From JAWPMT01 sp965215825 (GTDB taxonomy: Bacteria > Bacteroidota > Bacteroidia > Cytophagales > Cyclobacteriaceae), in assembly GCA_965215825.1 (NCBI GenBank), contig CBDCEM010000003.1, forward strand, positions 5,332,001 through 5,396,000: a stretch of 64,000 nucleotides of DNA, read 5' to 3'. The position numbers were made by a program, and so were the translations under genes. The notes beneath the pieces were generated by a model that was not told the DNA's origin, did no database searches, and saw only the letters and a list, made by a program, of their open reading frames with translations. Shown here in pieces: positions 16,708-25,359 of this stretch (positions are counted from its first letter, which is position 1; the number at the start of each line of letters is the position of its first letter).

Positions 16708-17952
16708 ATGCCCACCAAAGCTGAAATTATTACCATCGGAGACGAAATTCTCTATGGACAGACCCTCGACACGAACAGCCACTGGATGAGTGGTGCGCTT
16801 GACGAAATCAATATCAAAGTCCATCAGAAAACAACGATTGGGGATACAGAGGATCACATTTTGGCCTCCTTAAAAGAAGCTGAATCCAGAGCGGATGTCA
16901 TTTTGATAACAGGCGGCCTTGGTCCCACTAATGACGATTTGACCAAACCCACATTGGCCAAATATTTTGGTGTTGAGCTCATCAGAAATGAAGAAGCGCT
17001 GGAGGAAATCAAAAATCTGTTTTATCGAGCGGGTCGTGAAATGTCTACCAGTAATGAGCAACAAGCAGATTTGCCTGCCAATTGTCAGAAAATCACCAAC
17101 CAGGTCGGGACAGCTCCTGGCATGTGGTTTGAAGTTCGCGATAAGATTTTCATTTCCATGCCAGGGGTACCTTATGAAATGAAACACATGATGGAACGTA
17201 ACTTTCTGCCTATGCTCCATGAGAAGTATGCGAAAGAGGTAATTCATCATCGTATAGTAAAAACAGTTGGAGTTCCTGAGTCCACACTGGCCGATCAAAT
17301 CAAATATTGGGAGGAGAACCTTCCTGCCCACCAAAAACTGGCATATCTGCCCACTTTTGGTCAGGTAAAACTCCGATTGACCAGTACTGGAACTGACCTT
17401 GAGGTATTGAAAAAGGAGACGGAAGCACAAATTCAACTGCTTCTTCCATTGATTTCCAAACACGTTTTTGGCTTTGACAATGAGGAGTTGGAAGAAGTGC
17501 TTGGCAAAATGCTTAAATCTAAAAATGCTACTATCGCTACCGCAGAAAGCTGTACCGGTGGACAGATTGCTGCTGCATTCACGAGTATTCCTGGAAGCTC
17601 CGCCTATTTCAAGGGAAGTGTTGTCGCCTATGACAATCAGGTCAAAATCGATCAATTGGGAGTAGACCCCAAGGCCATCGAAACACACGGCGCAGTAAGT
17701 GAGCAGGTTGTGTCGCAAATGGCAGAAAATGTCCGAAAAACCTTGAAAACAGATGTTGGGCTAGCCACCAGTGGTATAGCCGGCCCTGATGGAGGTACAC
17801 CAGAAAAACCCGTTGGCACGATCTGGTTGGGCTATTCCGATGCGACAAAAACAATTACCAGGAAGGTACAATACACCAAAAACAGGCAAATGAACATCAA
17901 GTTTGGAGTTATGGCTGCATTGAACCTATTTAGAATGAATTTCAATGACTGA
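16708..17952 (+). CDS. cinA: CinA-like protein (competence/damage-inducible; NMN amidohydrolase)
   Basis: ATG at 16708 (MPTKAEIITIGDEILYGQTLDTN) gives 414 residues, the full two-domain CinA. The N-terminal MoaB/MogA-like domain (about 1-170; ITGGLGPTNDDLTKP, and the SMPGVPYEMKHMM loop) is linked to a C-terminal nicotinamide-nucleotide amidohydrolase domain (about 260-414). The latter carries TAESCTGGQIAAAFTSIPGS near residue 281, SGIAGPDGGTPEKPVGT and VSQMAENVR. Proteins with both domains act in pyridine-nucleotide repair (ADP-ribose pyrophosphatase and NMN deamidase). It is divergent from the EF-hand gene and is followed by the E2 gene with its own promoter candidate. Confidence 0.95.
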   Translation: MPTKAEIITIGDEILYGQTLDTNSHWMSGALDEINIKVHQKTTIGDTEDHILASLKEAESRADVILITGGLGPTNDDLTKPTLAKYFGVELIRNEEALEEIKNLFYRAGREMSTSNEQQADLPANCQKITNQVGTAPGMWFEVRDKIFISMPGVPYEMKHMMERNFLPMLHEKYAKEVIHHRIVKTVGVPESTLADQIKYWEENLPAHQKLAYLPTFGQVKLRLTSTGTDLEVLKKETEAQIQLLLPLISKHVFGFDNEELEEVLGKMLKSKNATIATAESCTGGQIAAAFTSIPGSSAYFKGSVVAYDNQVKIDQLGVDPKAIETHGAVSEQVVSQMAENVRKTLKTDVGLATSGIAGPDGGTPEKPVGTIWLGYSDATKTITRKVQYTKNRQMNIKFGVMAALNLFRMNFND

Positions 17953-17966
17953 AATACAAAATATTG

Positions 17967-17974
17967 TATCTTTG
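17967..17974 (+). promoter_or_regulatory. -7 element (TATCTTTG) upstream of the E2 gene
   Basis: TATCTTTG matches TAnnTTTG and lies 34 bp before the E2 start. It is embedded in a short dyad, GTATC (17966-17970) / GATAC (17976-17980), that could be bound by a regulator. No good TTG is seen at the -33 distance, so this is only a candidate. Confidence 0.45.
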
Positions 17975-18008
17975 TGATACCCAAAAATGATACAAGAGCG
18001 AATAATCT

Positions 18009-19337
18009 ATGGCTACTATTGAATTGTTAATGCCTAAAATGGGCGAAAGTGTGATGGAAGGCACTGTCTTATCATGGTTGAAATCCGAAGGGGATGCTGT
18101 GGACGAAGATGAGGCAATTCTGGAAGTCGCTACCGACAAAGTCGATACCGAGATCCCTTCCACTCATGCTGGTACCATCAAGCAGATTTTGGCACAGGAA
18201 GGAGATGTTATACAAGTTGGCAAACCTATAGCCATCATAGATACGGAGGGAGAGGAAGCTACAGAAGTAGTTGCCGATAGCCCCGCACCTGAATCTTCTC
18301 CGGTTGAAGCCGCGTCCACGCTACTGAATCAGGCAATAGCGGAACACAGCGTTGCGGTAGAACACATCCCAGCCTCTTCCGATTCCGGACGATTCTATTC
18401 GCCTTTGGTTCGGAACATGGCCAAAGAAGAAAATATTTCACTATTGGAATTAGAATCAATTGCCGGAACTGGCAAAGATGGTCGGGTAACCAAACACGAT
18501 ATGCTGTCTTTCATTGATTCCAGAAAAAAAGGCACTGTGACACCCGCTCCAGCACCTGCAAAATCCAATGGTACCGCTTCACCAGCTATGGACCGAAAAA
18601 TTCAGGCAGTACCTGCTGTAATTGACGGTCAGGATGAAATCATTGAGATGGACCGCATGCGCAAAATGATCGCAGAGCGCATGGTTTCGTCAAAAGCCAT
18701 TTCTCCACATGTGACCTCTTTCGTAGAAGCCGATGTGACCAATCTGGTCAAATGGAGAAATCAGAAGAAAACTCTGGTAAAAGAACGAGAGGGTGAAGCG
18801 CTTACTTTCACACCGATCATGATCGAGGCAGTAATAAAAGCCATCAAAGATTACCCGATGATCAATGTCCAGGTGGATGGCAATAACATTGTCAAGAAAG
18901 CAGCCATCAACATTGGCTTGGCCGTTGCTCTACCTACTGGCAATCTGATCGTTCCAGTGATCCAGCACGCGGATCAGCTCAATATTCTGGGGATTACAAA
19001 AAGAGTGAACGACCTGGCCAAACGAGCACGAGAAAACAAACTGAAACCAGATGAATTGTCAGGTGGAACCTATACTGTTTCCAACGTCGGTTCATTCGGA
19101 AACGTGATGGGCACACCGATCATCATGCAACCTCAGGTTGGGATTCTTGCGCTTGGAGCCATACAGAAAAAACCAGCAGTGATAGAAACATCAGAAGGCG
19201 ACTTCATTGGAATCCGTCACAAAATGTTCTTATCGCATAGTTATGATCATCGTGTGGTAGATGGCGCGCTGGGTGGCATGTTCGTACGAAGAGTAGCTGA
19301 TTACCTGGAAAAGTTCGATATGAATACAGACATTTGA
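18009..19337 (+). CDS. Dihydrolipoyllysine-residue acyltransferase, E2 of a 2-oxo acid dehydrogenase
   Basis: The 442-residue E2 has one N-terminal lipoyl domain (1-80) with the lipoylated Lys44 in EVATDKVDTE. An Ala/Pro/Glu-rich linker follows, then a peripheral subunit-binding domain (about 130-170; PLVRNMAKEENISLLELESIAG). The C-terminal catalytic acyltransferase domain carries HSYDHRVVDG with His414 and Asp418. The complex transfers acyl groups from an E1 to CoA. A single lipoyl domain fits branched-chain or 2-oxoglutarate types better than typical multi-lipoyl pyruvate E2, but the sequence does not decide. No E1 or E3 gene is adjacent. A strong terminator follows. Confidence 0.93.
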   Translation: MATIELLMPKMGESVMEGTVLSWLKSEGDAVDEDEAILEVATDKVDTEIPSTHAGTIKQILAQEGDVIQVGKPIAIIDTEGEEATEVVADSPAPESSPVEAASTLLNQAIAEHSVAVEHIPASSDSGRFYSPLVRNMAKEENISLLELESIAGTGKDGRVTKHDMLSFIDSRKKGTVTPAPAPAKSNGTASPAMDRKIQAVPAVIDGQDEIIEMDRMRKMIAERMVSSKAISPHVTSFVEADVTNLVKWRNQKKTLVKEREGEALTFTPIMIEAVIKAIKDYPMINVQVDGNNIVKKAAINIGLAVALPTGNLIVPVIQHADQLNILGITKRVNDLAKRARENKLKPDELSGGTYTVSNVGSFGNVMGTPIIMQPQVGILALGAIQKKPAVIETSEGDFIGIRHKMFLSHSYDHRVVDGALGGMFVRRVADYLEKFDMNTDI

Positions 19338-19364
19338 TCTGATCATACGATTTTAGATATAGCG

Positions 19365-19418
19365 AACCTATAAGGTCTCTTCTACTTGAAGTTATCCTTA
19401 TAGGTTTTTCTTTTTTTA
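19365..19418 (+). terminator. Terminator after the E2 gene
   Basis: An 11-bp perfect stem AACCTATAAGG (19365-19375) / CCTTATAGGTT (19396-19406) with a 20-base loop is followed by TTTCTTTTTTT. The rest of the 19338-19641 gap shows no gene or clear promoter. Confidence 0.75.
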
Positions 19419-19641
19419 GGGCTTCTTTGATAAAATCAAAGAGAATAAAAAACTGAATACAGCACCTCACAGCTTCCTTGCAGGTCCACTCACCTATTTT
19501 TTACAACCTCGCGTTATCTCGATCAGTAGATCAGAACACCTATTCACTCGCAACCTTAGTAATTCGTAACATTAAATCACTAGAATTACCTTCTGCATTG
19601 GTTCCGTTCTTCGCCTGAACTAACACTAATACCTTCATTAC

Positions 19642-22600
19642 ATGTCCAATAGTAAGAGGTATGTGTTTCTATTGTTCATAGTATTCGGATTGATCAGTCA
19701 TTCAATTGCACAGATCAAGGGACCAGACTTTCAATGGAAACACATCAGCAACAGGCTTTCCCACAATAGAGTACACAGTATTCTTGAAGATCATCAGGGG
19801 TTTCTTTGGATAGGAACACACAGCGGGTTGAATCGATATGATGGTCAGAATTTTCGAATTTTCGAACATAATAAAGAGGAAGAAAGAAGCCTCCCTGGCA
19901 ATGAAATTCACACCTTATTCGAAGATGCAAAAGGAGAACTCTGGGTAGGCACGGACAATGGGTTAGCACGCTTCAACAGATCAGACGAAAAATTTGACCT
20001 CTGGATTCCAGACCAGGCACAACCGACGGACTTTATCAATGCCGACGTAAAAACAATCATTGAGTTTGGCAATGGTGAATTGTGGGTAGGAACAGGCATA
20101 GGCATATTTTCTGTGGACGAGAGTCGATATTTCATGAAAAAAATAAATTTCGAGACTTCTGCTCAATTTCATGTTCAGGCTCTACTGGAAGACAACAGTG
20201 GGAAAATTTGGATTGGCACTTCTGAAGATCTCTACTTCGCAGAAGCAAACTCCAGAAATATACAATCCCCTTCAATGAGGAATGGGGAAAAAATAAATGC
20301 TACGATCATAGATATTATTCAGGGAAAAAATAAGAGGATTTGGGTGTCCACAGAGAGTAAGGGTGTCTTCGAGCTCTTCGGAAACAATGATATATATGAA
20401 TACCGCAAATTTGATAACACCCCTGGTGGCACTCACAACCTTGGGAGCATGCGTGTCAACTCCATGGCCGAGGATGCCAATGGCCAAATTTGGTTGGCCC
20501 CGGAAAATCAAGGTCTTGTTGTTTACAATCCTCATTCTGATCGACTTACAAAATACAAATCAAATCGCTTTAACGAGGCATCTATCTCCACAAATTCAAT
20601 TTGGGACATCTATCATGATGTAACTGGTAGAATTTGGCTTGGCACCTTCAATAAAGGTATCAGTTTGATGGATCCAAAAGATAGAAAATTCTCCCATGTA
20701 CGTCAGAATTTCTTTTCCGGAGACGGGATCTCCAATGATGCAGTTACGTCATTTTTAGAAGTCGGCAATGAAGTCTGGGTCGGAACCGACGGTGGAGGGA
20801 TCAATGTATGGAATCAAAACCGTGATAAGTTCAGGTATTTTCAAAAAGACCACAACCAACCGCAATCACTCGGTAGCGATGCGGTGTTAGATATGTACGA
20901 GGATAGTAATGGCACGATTTGGATAGCGACATGGGAAGGCGGTCTGAACAAATACGAAGGCAAGGGAAGCTTTAAAAGGTTTATGAATCAACCGAATAAC
21001 TCCAATTCTATTCCTTCAAATATGATCTTTGCTATTGATGAGGATCGAAATAAAAATTTGTGGATTGCACTCTGGAATCGCGGAATCGCAAGGTACAACC
21101 CCAATGATGATTCCTTTTTCACCATCAACAAATCCACCCATGGAAATGACCTCTGGCATAGTGACTTTACTAATGATATATTAGTCGATCAGAGTAACAC
21201 GCTCTGGGTAGGCACAGAAATTGGCCTGAATCGCATCACATTTCAAACCGATGAGGATTTCTCAGTAACAACATTCCTCAATGACCCAAACGATCCAACC
21301 TCGATCAGCAGCAACTATGTCAATAAAGTATTTGAGGATCATTCCGGGAAATTATGGATTTGTACGTCCATGGGCCTGAATCTATATCACGAAGGCTCTA
21401 ACAATTTTGAACGAATTAATAAGAGTTCCGGACTATCAGGAAATTTCGCTCAAAGCATCATTCAGGATACGGATAACAACTATTGGGTAACAACCAATAA
21501 GGGAATTTCCAAGATCACAAAAATAGGGTCAGGTTGGCAACTTCAAAACTACGATGCTACTGACGGGATTCAGGGGGACAACTTTTCACGTGGAGCTTCT
21601 TATTTGACAAAAGACAATACGTTGCTACTCGGCGGCACCAACGGTTTCAATCATTTCAAACAAGAAATGGTAAAGGACAATCCACACGCACCCGTAGTAC
21701 ATTTCTCCAAATTGAAAATTTTCAACAAGGAAGTAATTGACTATGGCGATAACGCCCCACTTGCAAGTCACATTAACACCGCCACAGCACTCACTCTCCA
21801 ACACCACCAAAACGTCTTTTCCATTGAATATGTGGGGGTAAGTATGACCCATGCCGATAAAAATCAATATGCTTTCAGGCTGTTAGGCCTGGAAACAGAA
21901 TGGAATGATGTCGGTGCTCAAACAACTGCGTCCTATTCCAATCTGGAAGCTGGAGATTACACCTTTGAAGTCAAGGCCGCCAATAATGATGGTCTCTGGT
22001 CCTCTACTCCAAGAGAACTAACCATTACTGTTCTTCCTCCCTGGTGGAATACCTGGTGGTTCAAGTCATTTGGCAGCCTGTTTGCATTATTGGCTATTGG
22101 AAGCGCAGTTTATGTAAGGTCAAAACAAACCCGTAGATATGAAAAACAATTAAAAGAAAAGATCGCGGAAGCAGTTAATGATGCAAATCGACAAAAAGAG
22201 GAGATTGCCACTCAAAAGGACAGGCTCCAACTTGCGGTAGCCGAAACCAATCAGGTTGTCAATGCCACGATCAATAGCGGCAATTTCCATGAACGGATGA
22301 TATTGGAGGGTAAAGAAGGCGAATGGCGGGAGTTAGCTCAATCCATCAATAATTTGTTCAAGTCCATTCTCAAACCATTCAATGAACTCAACGAAATCAT
22401 CAATTCCATTGCTCAGGGCGACCTGACTCCCCGATTAGAAAATGAATTTAAAGGAGACACTGCAGCAGTTGCACAAAACCTTAACCTGGCCCTGGACAAA
22501 TTATCAGGATTTATAAGGGAAATTTCTACCAGCATTATTTCCATACAGCAAGTCTCAATGGAAATGAAAGATGCCACGGACGATCTGCATATTGTATCCG

Positions 22601-23472
22601 GTGAAATCACATCTGCAATAGGTGAAATGAGTACCGGTGCCCAACAACAACTCCAACGTGTAGGTCAATCTTTTCAACTAACGGAAGAAATATTAAAATT
22701 TTCGGATCAAATGGGCCAATTGGCCAAATCAATTAACCAGTCTGCTAATTTGGGTTCTGAAAAGAGCATAGAAGGCAAAGCCATGGTCGCCGCTCAAAAC
22801 AATATCATGAACGAGATAGGCAGTATCTCAAAGGAAAGCAATGCCTCCATGCAACACCTGGAAAAACGCTCAAAAGAAATCTCAGGTATCATAAGCATCA
22901 TGAAGGAAATCGCTACACAAACCAACATGCTTTCTCTAAATGCAGCGATTGAAGCAGCTCAAGCCGGAGACGCAGGTCGTGGATTTGCCGTGGTGGCCAC
23001 CGAGATCAGGAAGTTGGCCGTAGATTCTAAAAAATCTGCTGGAATGATCGAAGATCTGATCACTAGTATTCAGAGCGAAACAGAAGCCATGGCCAGGCTA
23101 ATGCAAAAAATGGATCATCGTGTTAATGATGGAATCACAGCCTCCGGCGAAACTGATAAAGCTTTAGCAGTGATCACTGAACTCTATAAAGAAACGGTGA
23201 TCTCTTCCCAAAAAATAACAGAGGCCACAGGGCAACAAGTCCAGGATATTCGGGGCATTTCGGGAATTCTGGAAGAAGTAGTAGTAATTTCCGAACAAAC
23301 CGCATCTGGCACAGAAGAAATTCACGCTTCTGCCGAACGCGTTTCTCTACAAATGAATGCATTCAAAGATCGCAGCAATCATAATATGGAAATAGCCAAA
23401 GATCTGAGTCAAAAATCATCCAATTTCAAGTTGGATACTGAGGAAAGAATTCCACAAAATTTAATCCTGTGA
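19642..23472 (+). CDS. Reg_prop/Y_Y_Y periplasmic sensor fused to a methyl-accepting chemotaxis output domain
   Basis: This 1276-residue receptor has a signal peptide (MSNSKRYVFLLFIVFGLISHSIA). About eleven Reg_prop propeller blades occupy residues ~30-690, recognisable by repeats such as FLWIGTHSGLNRYDG, ELWVGTDNGLARF, KIWIGTSEDL, RIWLGTFNKGI, EVWVGTDGGGI and KLWICTSMGLNLY. A Y_Y_Y domain (~715-795; QYAFRLLGLETEWND) and one membrane segment (~805-828) follow. The cytoplasmic part has a coiled coil, a HAMP-like element (~912-955; IAQGDLTPRLENEFKGD) and the conserved methyl-accepting signalling tip (~1090-1131; ATQTNMLSLNAAIEAAQAGD then GRGFAVVATEIRKLA). Reg_prop/Y_Y_Y sensors usually drive histidine kinases; here the output is a chemoreceptor that would control CheA. 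No che genes are adjacent. The ligand may be a glycan product by analogy with hybrid systems. Confidence 0.93.
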   Translation: MSNSKRYVFLLFIVFGLISHSIAQIKGPDFQWKHISNRLSHNRVHSILEDHQGFLWIGTHSGLNRYDGQNFRIFEHNKEEERSLPGNEIHTLFEDAKGELWVGTDNGLARFNRSDEKFDLWIPDQAQPTDFINADVKTIIEFGNGELWVGTGIGIFSVDESRYFMKKINFETSAQFHVQALLEDNSGKIWIGTSEDLYFAEANSRNIQSPSMRNGEKINATIIDIIQGKNKRIWVSTESKGVFELFGNNDIYEYRKFDNTPGGTHNLGSMRVNSMAEDANGQIWLAPENQGLVVYNPHSDRLTKYKSNRFNEASISTNSIWDIYHDVTGRIWLGTFNKGISLMDPKDRKFSHVRQNFFSGDGISNDAVTSFLEVGNEVWVGTDGGGINVWNQNRDKFRYFQKDHNQPQSLGSDAVLDMYEDSNGTIWIATWEGGLNKYEGKGSFKRFMNQPNNSNSIPSNMIFAIDEDRNKNLWIALWNRGIARYNPNDDSFFTINKSTHGNDLWHSDFTNDILVDQSNTLWVGTEIGLNRITFQTDEDFSVTTFLNDPNDPTSISSNYVNKVFEDHSGKLWICTSMGLNLYHEGSNNFERINKSSGLSGNFAQSIIQDTDNNYWVTTNKGISKITKIGSGWQLQNYDATDGIQGDNFSRGASYLTKDNTLLLGGTNGFNHFKQEMVKDNPHAPVVHFSKLKIFNKEVIDYGDNAPLASHINTATALTLQHHQNVFSIEYVGVSMTHADKNQYAFRLLGLETEWNDVGAQTTASYSNLEAGDYTFEVKAANNDGLWSSTPRELTITVLPPWWNTWWFKSFGSLFALLAIGSAVYVRSKQTRRYEKQLKEKIAEAVNDANRQKEEIATQKDRLQLAVAETNQVVNATINSGNFHERMILEGKEGEWRELAQSINNLFKSILKPFNELNEIINSIAQGDLTPRLENEFKGDTAAVAQNLNLALDKLSGFIREISTSIISIQQVSMEMKDATDDLHIVSGEITSAIGEMSTGAQQQLQRVGQSFQLTEEILKFSDQMGQLAKSINQSANLGSEKSIEGKAMVAAQNNIMNEIGSISKESNASMQHLEKRSKEISGIISIMKEIATQTNMLSLNAAIEAAQAGDAGRGFAVVATEIRKLAVDSKKSAGMIEDLITSIQSETEAMARLMQKMDHRVNDGITASGETDKALAVITELYKETVISSQKITEATGQQVQDIRGISGILEEVVVISEQTASGTEEIHASAERVSLQMNAFKDRSNHNMEIAKDLSQKSSNFKLDTEERIPQNLIL

Positions 23473-23714
23473 ATTAGAACCCAGCGTCTCTTCTGCACAG
23501 TGACTGATTGATCGATCAAGGAACGGCACTCATGTTCATTCTTGATTCGCGATCGAACGAAAGGAGATCAATTTTAAAGGAAACAATCTCTTCATCGAGC
23601 AATCGGACCATGTCCCAAACCGGACACAAAACAGCCTTTCCGGCAATTTTTCAGTCAAGAACCGAAATGATCTTGATGATTGATTTAACTTGATCAAAAA
23701 AGACCCAATTTTCG

Positions 23715-25352
23715 ATGAAAGCCTCCGACTTGTTCATAAAGTGCCTAGAAGCAGAGGAAGTAGAGTACATTTTCGGGATTCCCGGCGAGGAAAATCTCGA
23801 TTTTCTTGAATCACTGCGACATTCCAATATCAAACTCATTCTCACCCGTCACGAACAAGGAGCTGCTTTTATGGCGGCTACTTATGGCAGGTTGACGGGA
23901 AAACCTGGCGTTTGCCTTTCCACGCTGGGGCCCGGCGCCACCAACTTTGTTACTGCAGCCGCTTACGCGCAATTGGGAGGTATGCCTTTACTCATGATCA
24001 CGGGACAAAAGCCCATCAAAAAGAGCAAACAAGGGCGCTTTCAGATCGTCGACATTGTTGATATGATGAAGCCCCTGACCAAGTACACCCGACAAATAGT
24101 TAATGGCAACACCATTCCCTCCATAGTCAGGGAAGCATTTAGAATTAGTGCAGAAGAACGACCTGGGGCCGTACACATCGAATTACCGGAAGATATCGCC
24201 GCTGAGGAATGTGATGCTACCATATTTCACAAAAGCTACACACGTAGACCACTCGCTGACAGCAAAGCACTTGATGCGGCAATCGAAATGATCCAACTGG
24301 CCAGGAGACCTTTAATACTCCTGGGTGCAAGTGCCAATCGCAACCGGACCGGCAAAGCCGTCACTGATTTACTGGACAAAACAGGCATGTTTTTCTTCAA
24401 CACCCAAATGGGTAAAGGGGTGGTTGACGAAAGACATCCGCAATTTCTGGGCACTGCGGCACTTTCTGATCACGATTATCTACACAAGGCCATTGATCAG
24501 GCTGACCTTATCCTAAATATTGGTCACGATGTGATCGAAAAACCTCCATTCTTCATGCACGAAGATGGGTGCAACGTGGTTCATGTCAATTATTTCTCCG
24601 CGGAAGTAGATCAGGTGTATTTCCCACAGGTAGAAGTTGTGGGCGACATTGCCGCGAGTGTTTCTTATCTCGCAGAGCATATTCAACCTCAAGATCAATG
24701 GAAATCTGATATTTTCTCCACTGTCAAGGAGGATGTGGAAAGCCATATCACCAAATATTTTGAAGACAAGAGATTCCCGATGTTACCACAGCGGGCTGTC
24801 AATGAGATCCGAAAACAGTTACCCAGCGATGGCATCCTAACGTTGGACAATGGCGTTTACAAAATCTGGTTTGCTCGAAACTACAAGGCGCACGAGCCCA
24901 ATACCGTACTGTTGGACAATGCCCTTGCTACGATGGGTGCAGGCCTTCCCTCCGGAATGGGTGCCAAAATTACTTACCCTGACCGAAAGGTAATTGCCAT
25001 CTGCGGAGATGGTGGATTTATGATGAACTCTCAGGAACTGGAAACGGCCGTGAGACTTCAAATGGATCTGATTGTGATCATTCTGAATGACAGTGCCTAT
25101 GGCATGATCAAATGGAAACAGAAGGGAATGGAATTTGCCAATTTCGGACTCGACTTTAACAATCCCGATTTTGTCAAGTATGCCGAAGCCTACGGGGCCA
25201 AAGGTTATCGCATTTCAGACACAGATGACTTTACCACTACACTGGATAAATGTCTCAATGAAAAGGGGGTTCATGTGATTGATCTCCCTGTGGATTATTC
25301 GTTGAACCATCAAATATTGATCAAAGGACTGCAGGAGCAGGACACAAAATAA
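23715..25352 (+). CDS. Thiamine-diphosphate enzyme, acetolactate synthase-like large subunit
   Basis: The 545-residue protein has the three-domain ThDP fold. The N-terminal PYR domain has the catalytic Glu47 in TRHEQGAAFMA and STLGPGATNFVTAAAYA. A central domain follows. The C-terminal PP domain has the ThDP motif GDGGFMMNSQELETA from about residue 431 to IILNDSAYGMIKWKQ. The latter resembles catabolic (AlsS-type) acetolactate synthases. No regulatory small subunit (ilvN) is present nearby, which argues against a biosynthetic role. The aldehyde dehydrogenase starts 7 bp after the stop, so the pair is an operon. Related decarboxylases (glyoxylate carboligase, benzoylformate type) are possible alternatives. 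Confidence 0.88.
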   Translation: MKASDLFIKCLEAEEVEYIFGIPGEENLDFLESLRHSNIKLILTRHEQGAAFMAATYGRLTGKPGVCLSTLGPGATNFVTAAAYAQLGGMPLLMITGQKPIKKSKQGRFQIVDIVDMMKPLTKYTRQIVNGNTIPSIVREAFRISAEERPGAVHIELPEDIAAEECDATIFHKSYTRRPLADSKALDAAIEMIQLARRPLILLGASANRNRTGKAVTDLLDKTGMFFFNTQMGKGVVDERHPQFLGTAALSDHDYLHKAIDQADLILNIGHDVIEKPPFFMHEDGCNVVHVNYFSAEVDQVYFPQVEVVGDIAASVSYLAEHIQPQDQWKSDIFSTVKEDVESHITKYFEDKRFPMLPQRAVNEIRKQLPSDGILTLDNGVYKIWFARNYKAHEPNTVLLDNALATMGAGLPSGMGAKITYPDRKVIAICGDGGFMMNSQELETAVRLQMDLIVIILNDSAYGMIKWKQKGMEFANFGLDFNNPDFVKYAEAYGAKGYRISDTDDFTTTLDKCLNEKGVHVIDLPVDYSLNHQILIKGLQEQDTK

Positions 25353-25359
25353 TATTCTC

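Noticed and set aside
16870..17718. A 282-codon minus-strand frame inside cinA
   Set aside because: It is fully antisense to cinA, which has all family motifs; the frame has no domain and is a shadow of the codon bias.
23508..23693. A 61-codon + strand frame between the chemoreceptor and the ThDP gene
   Set aside because: No start context, domain or codon character; the sequence reads as random.
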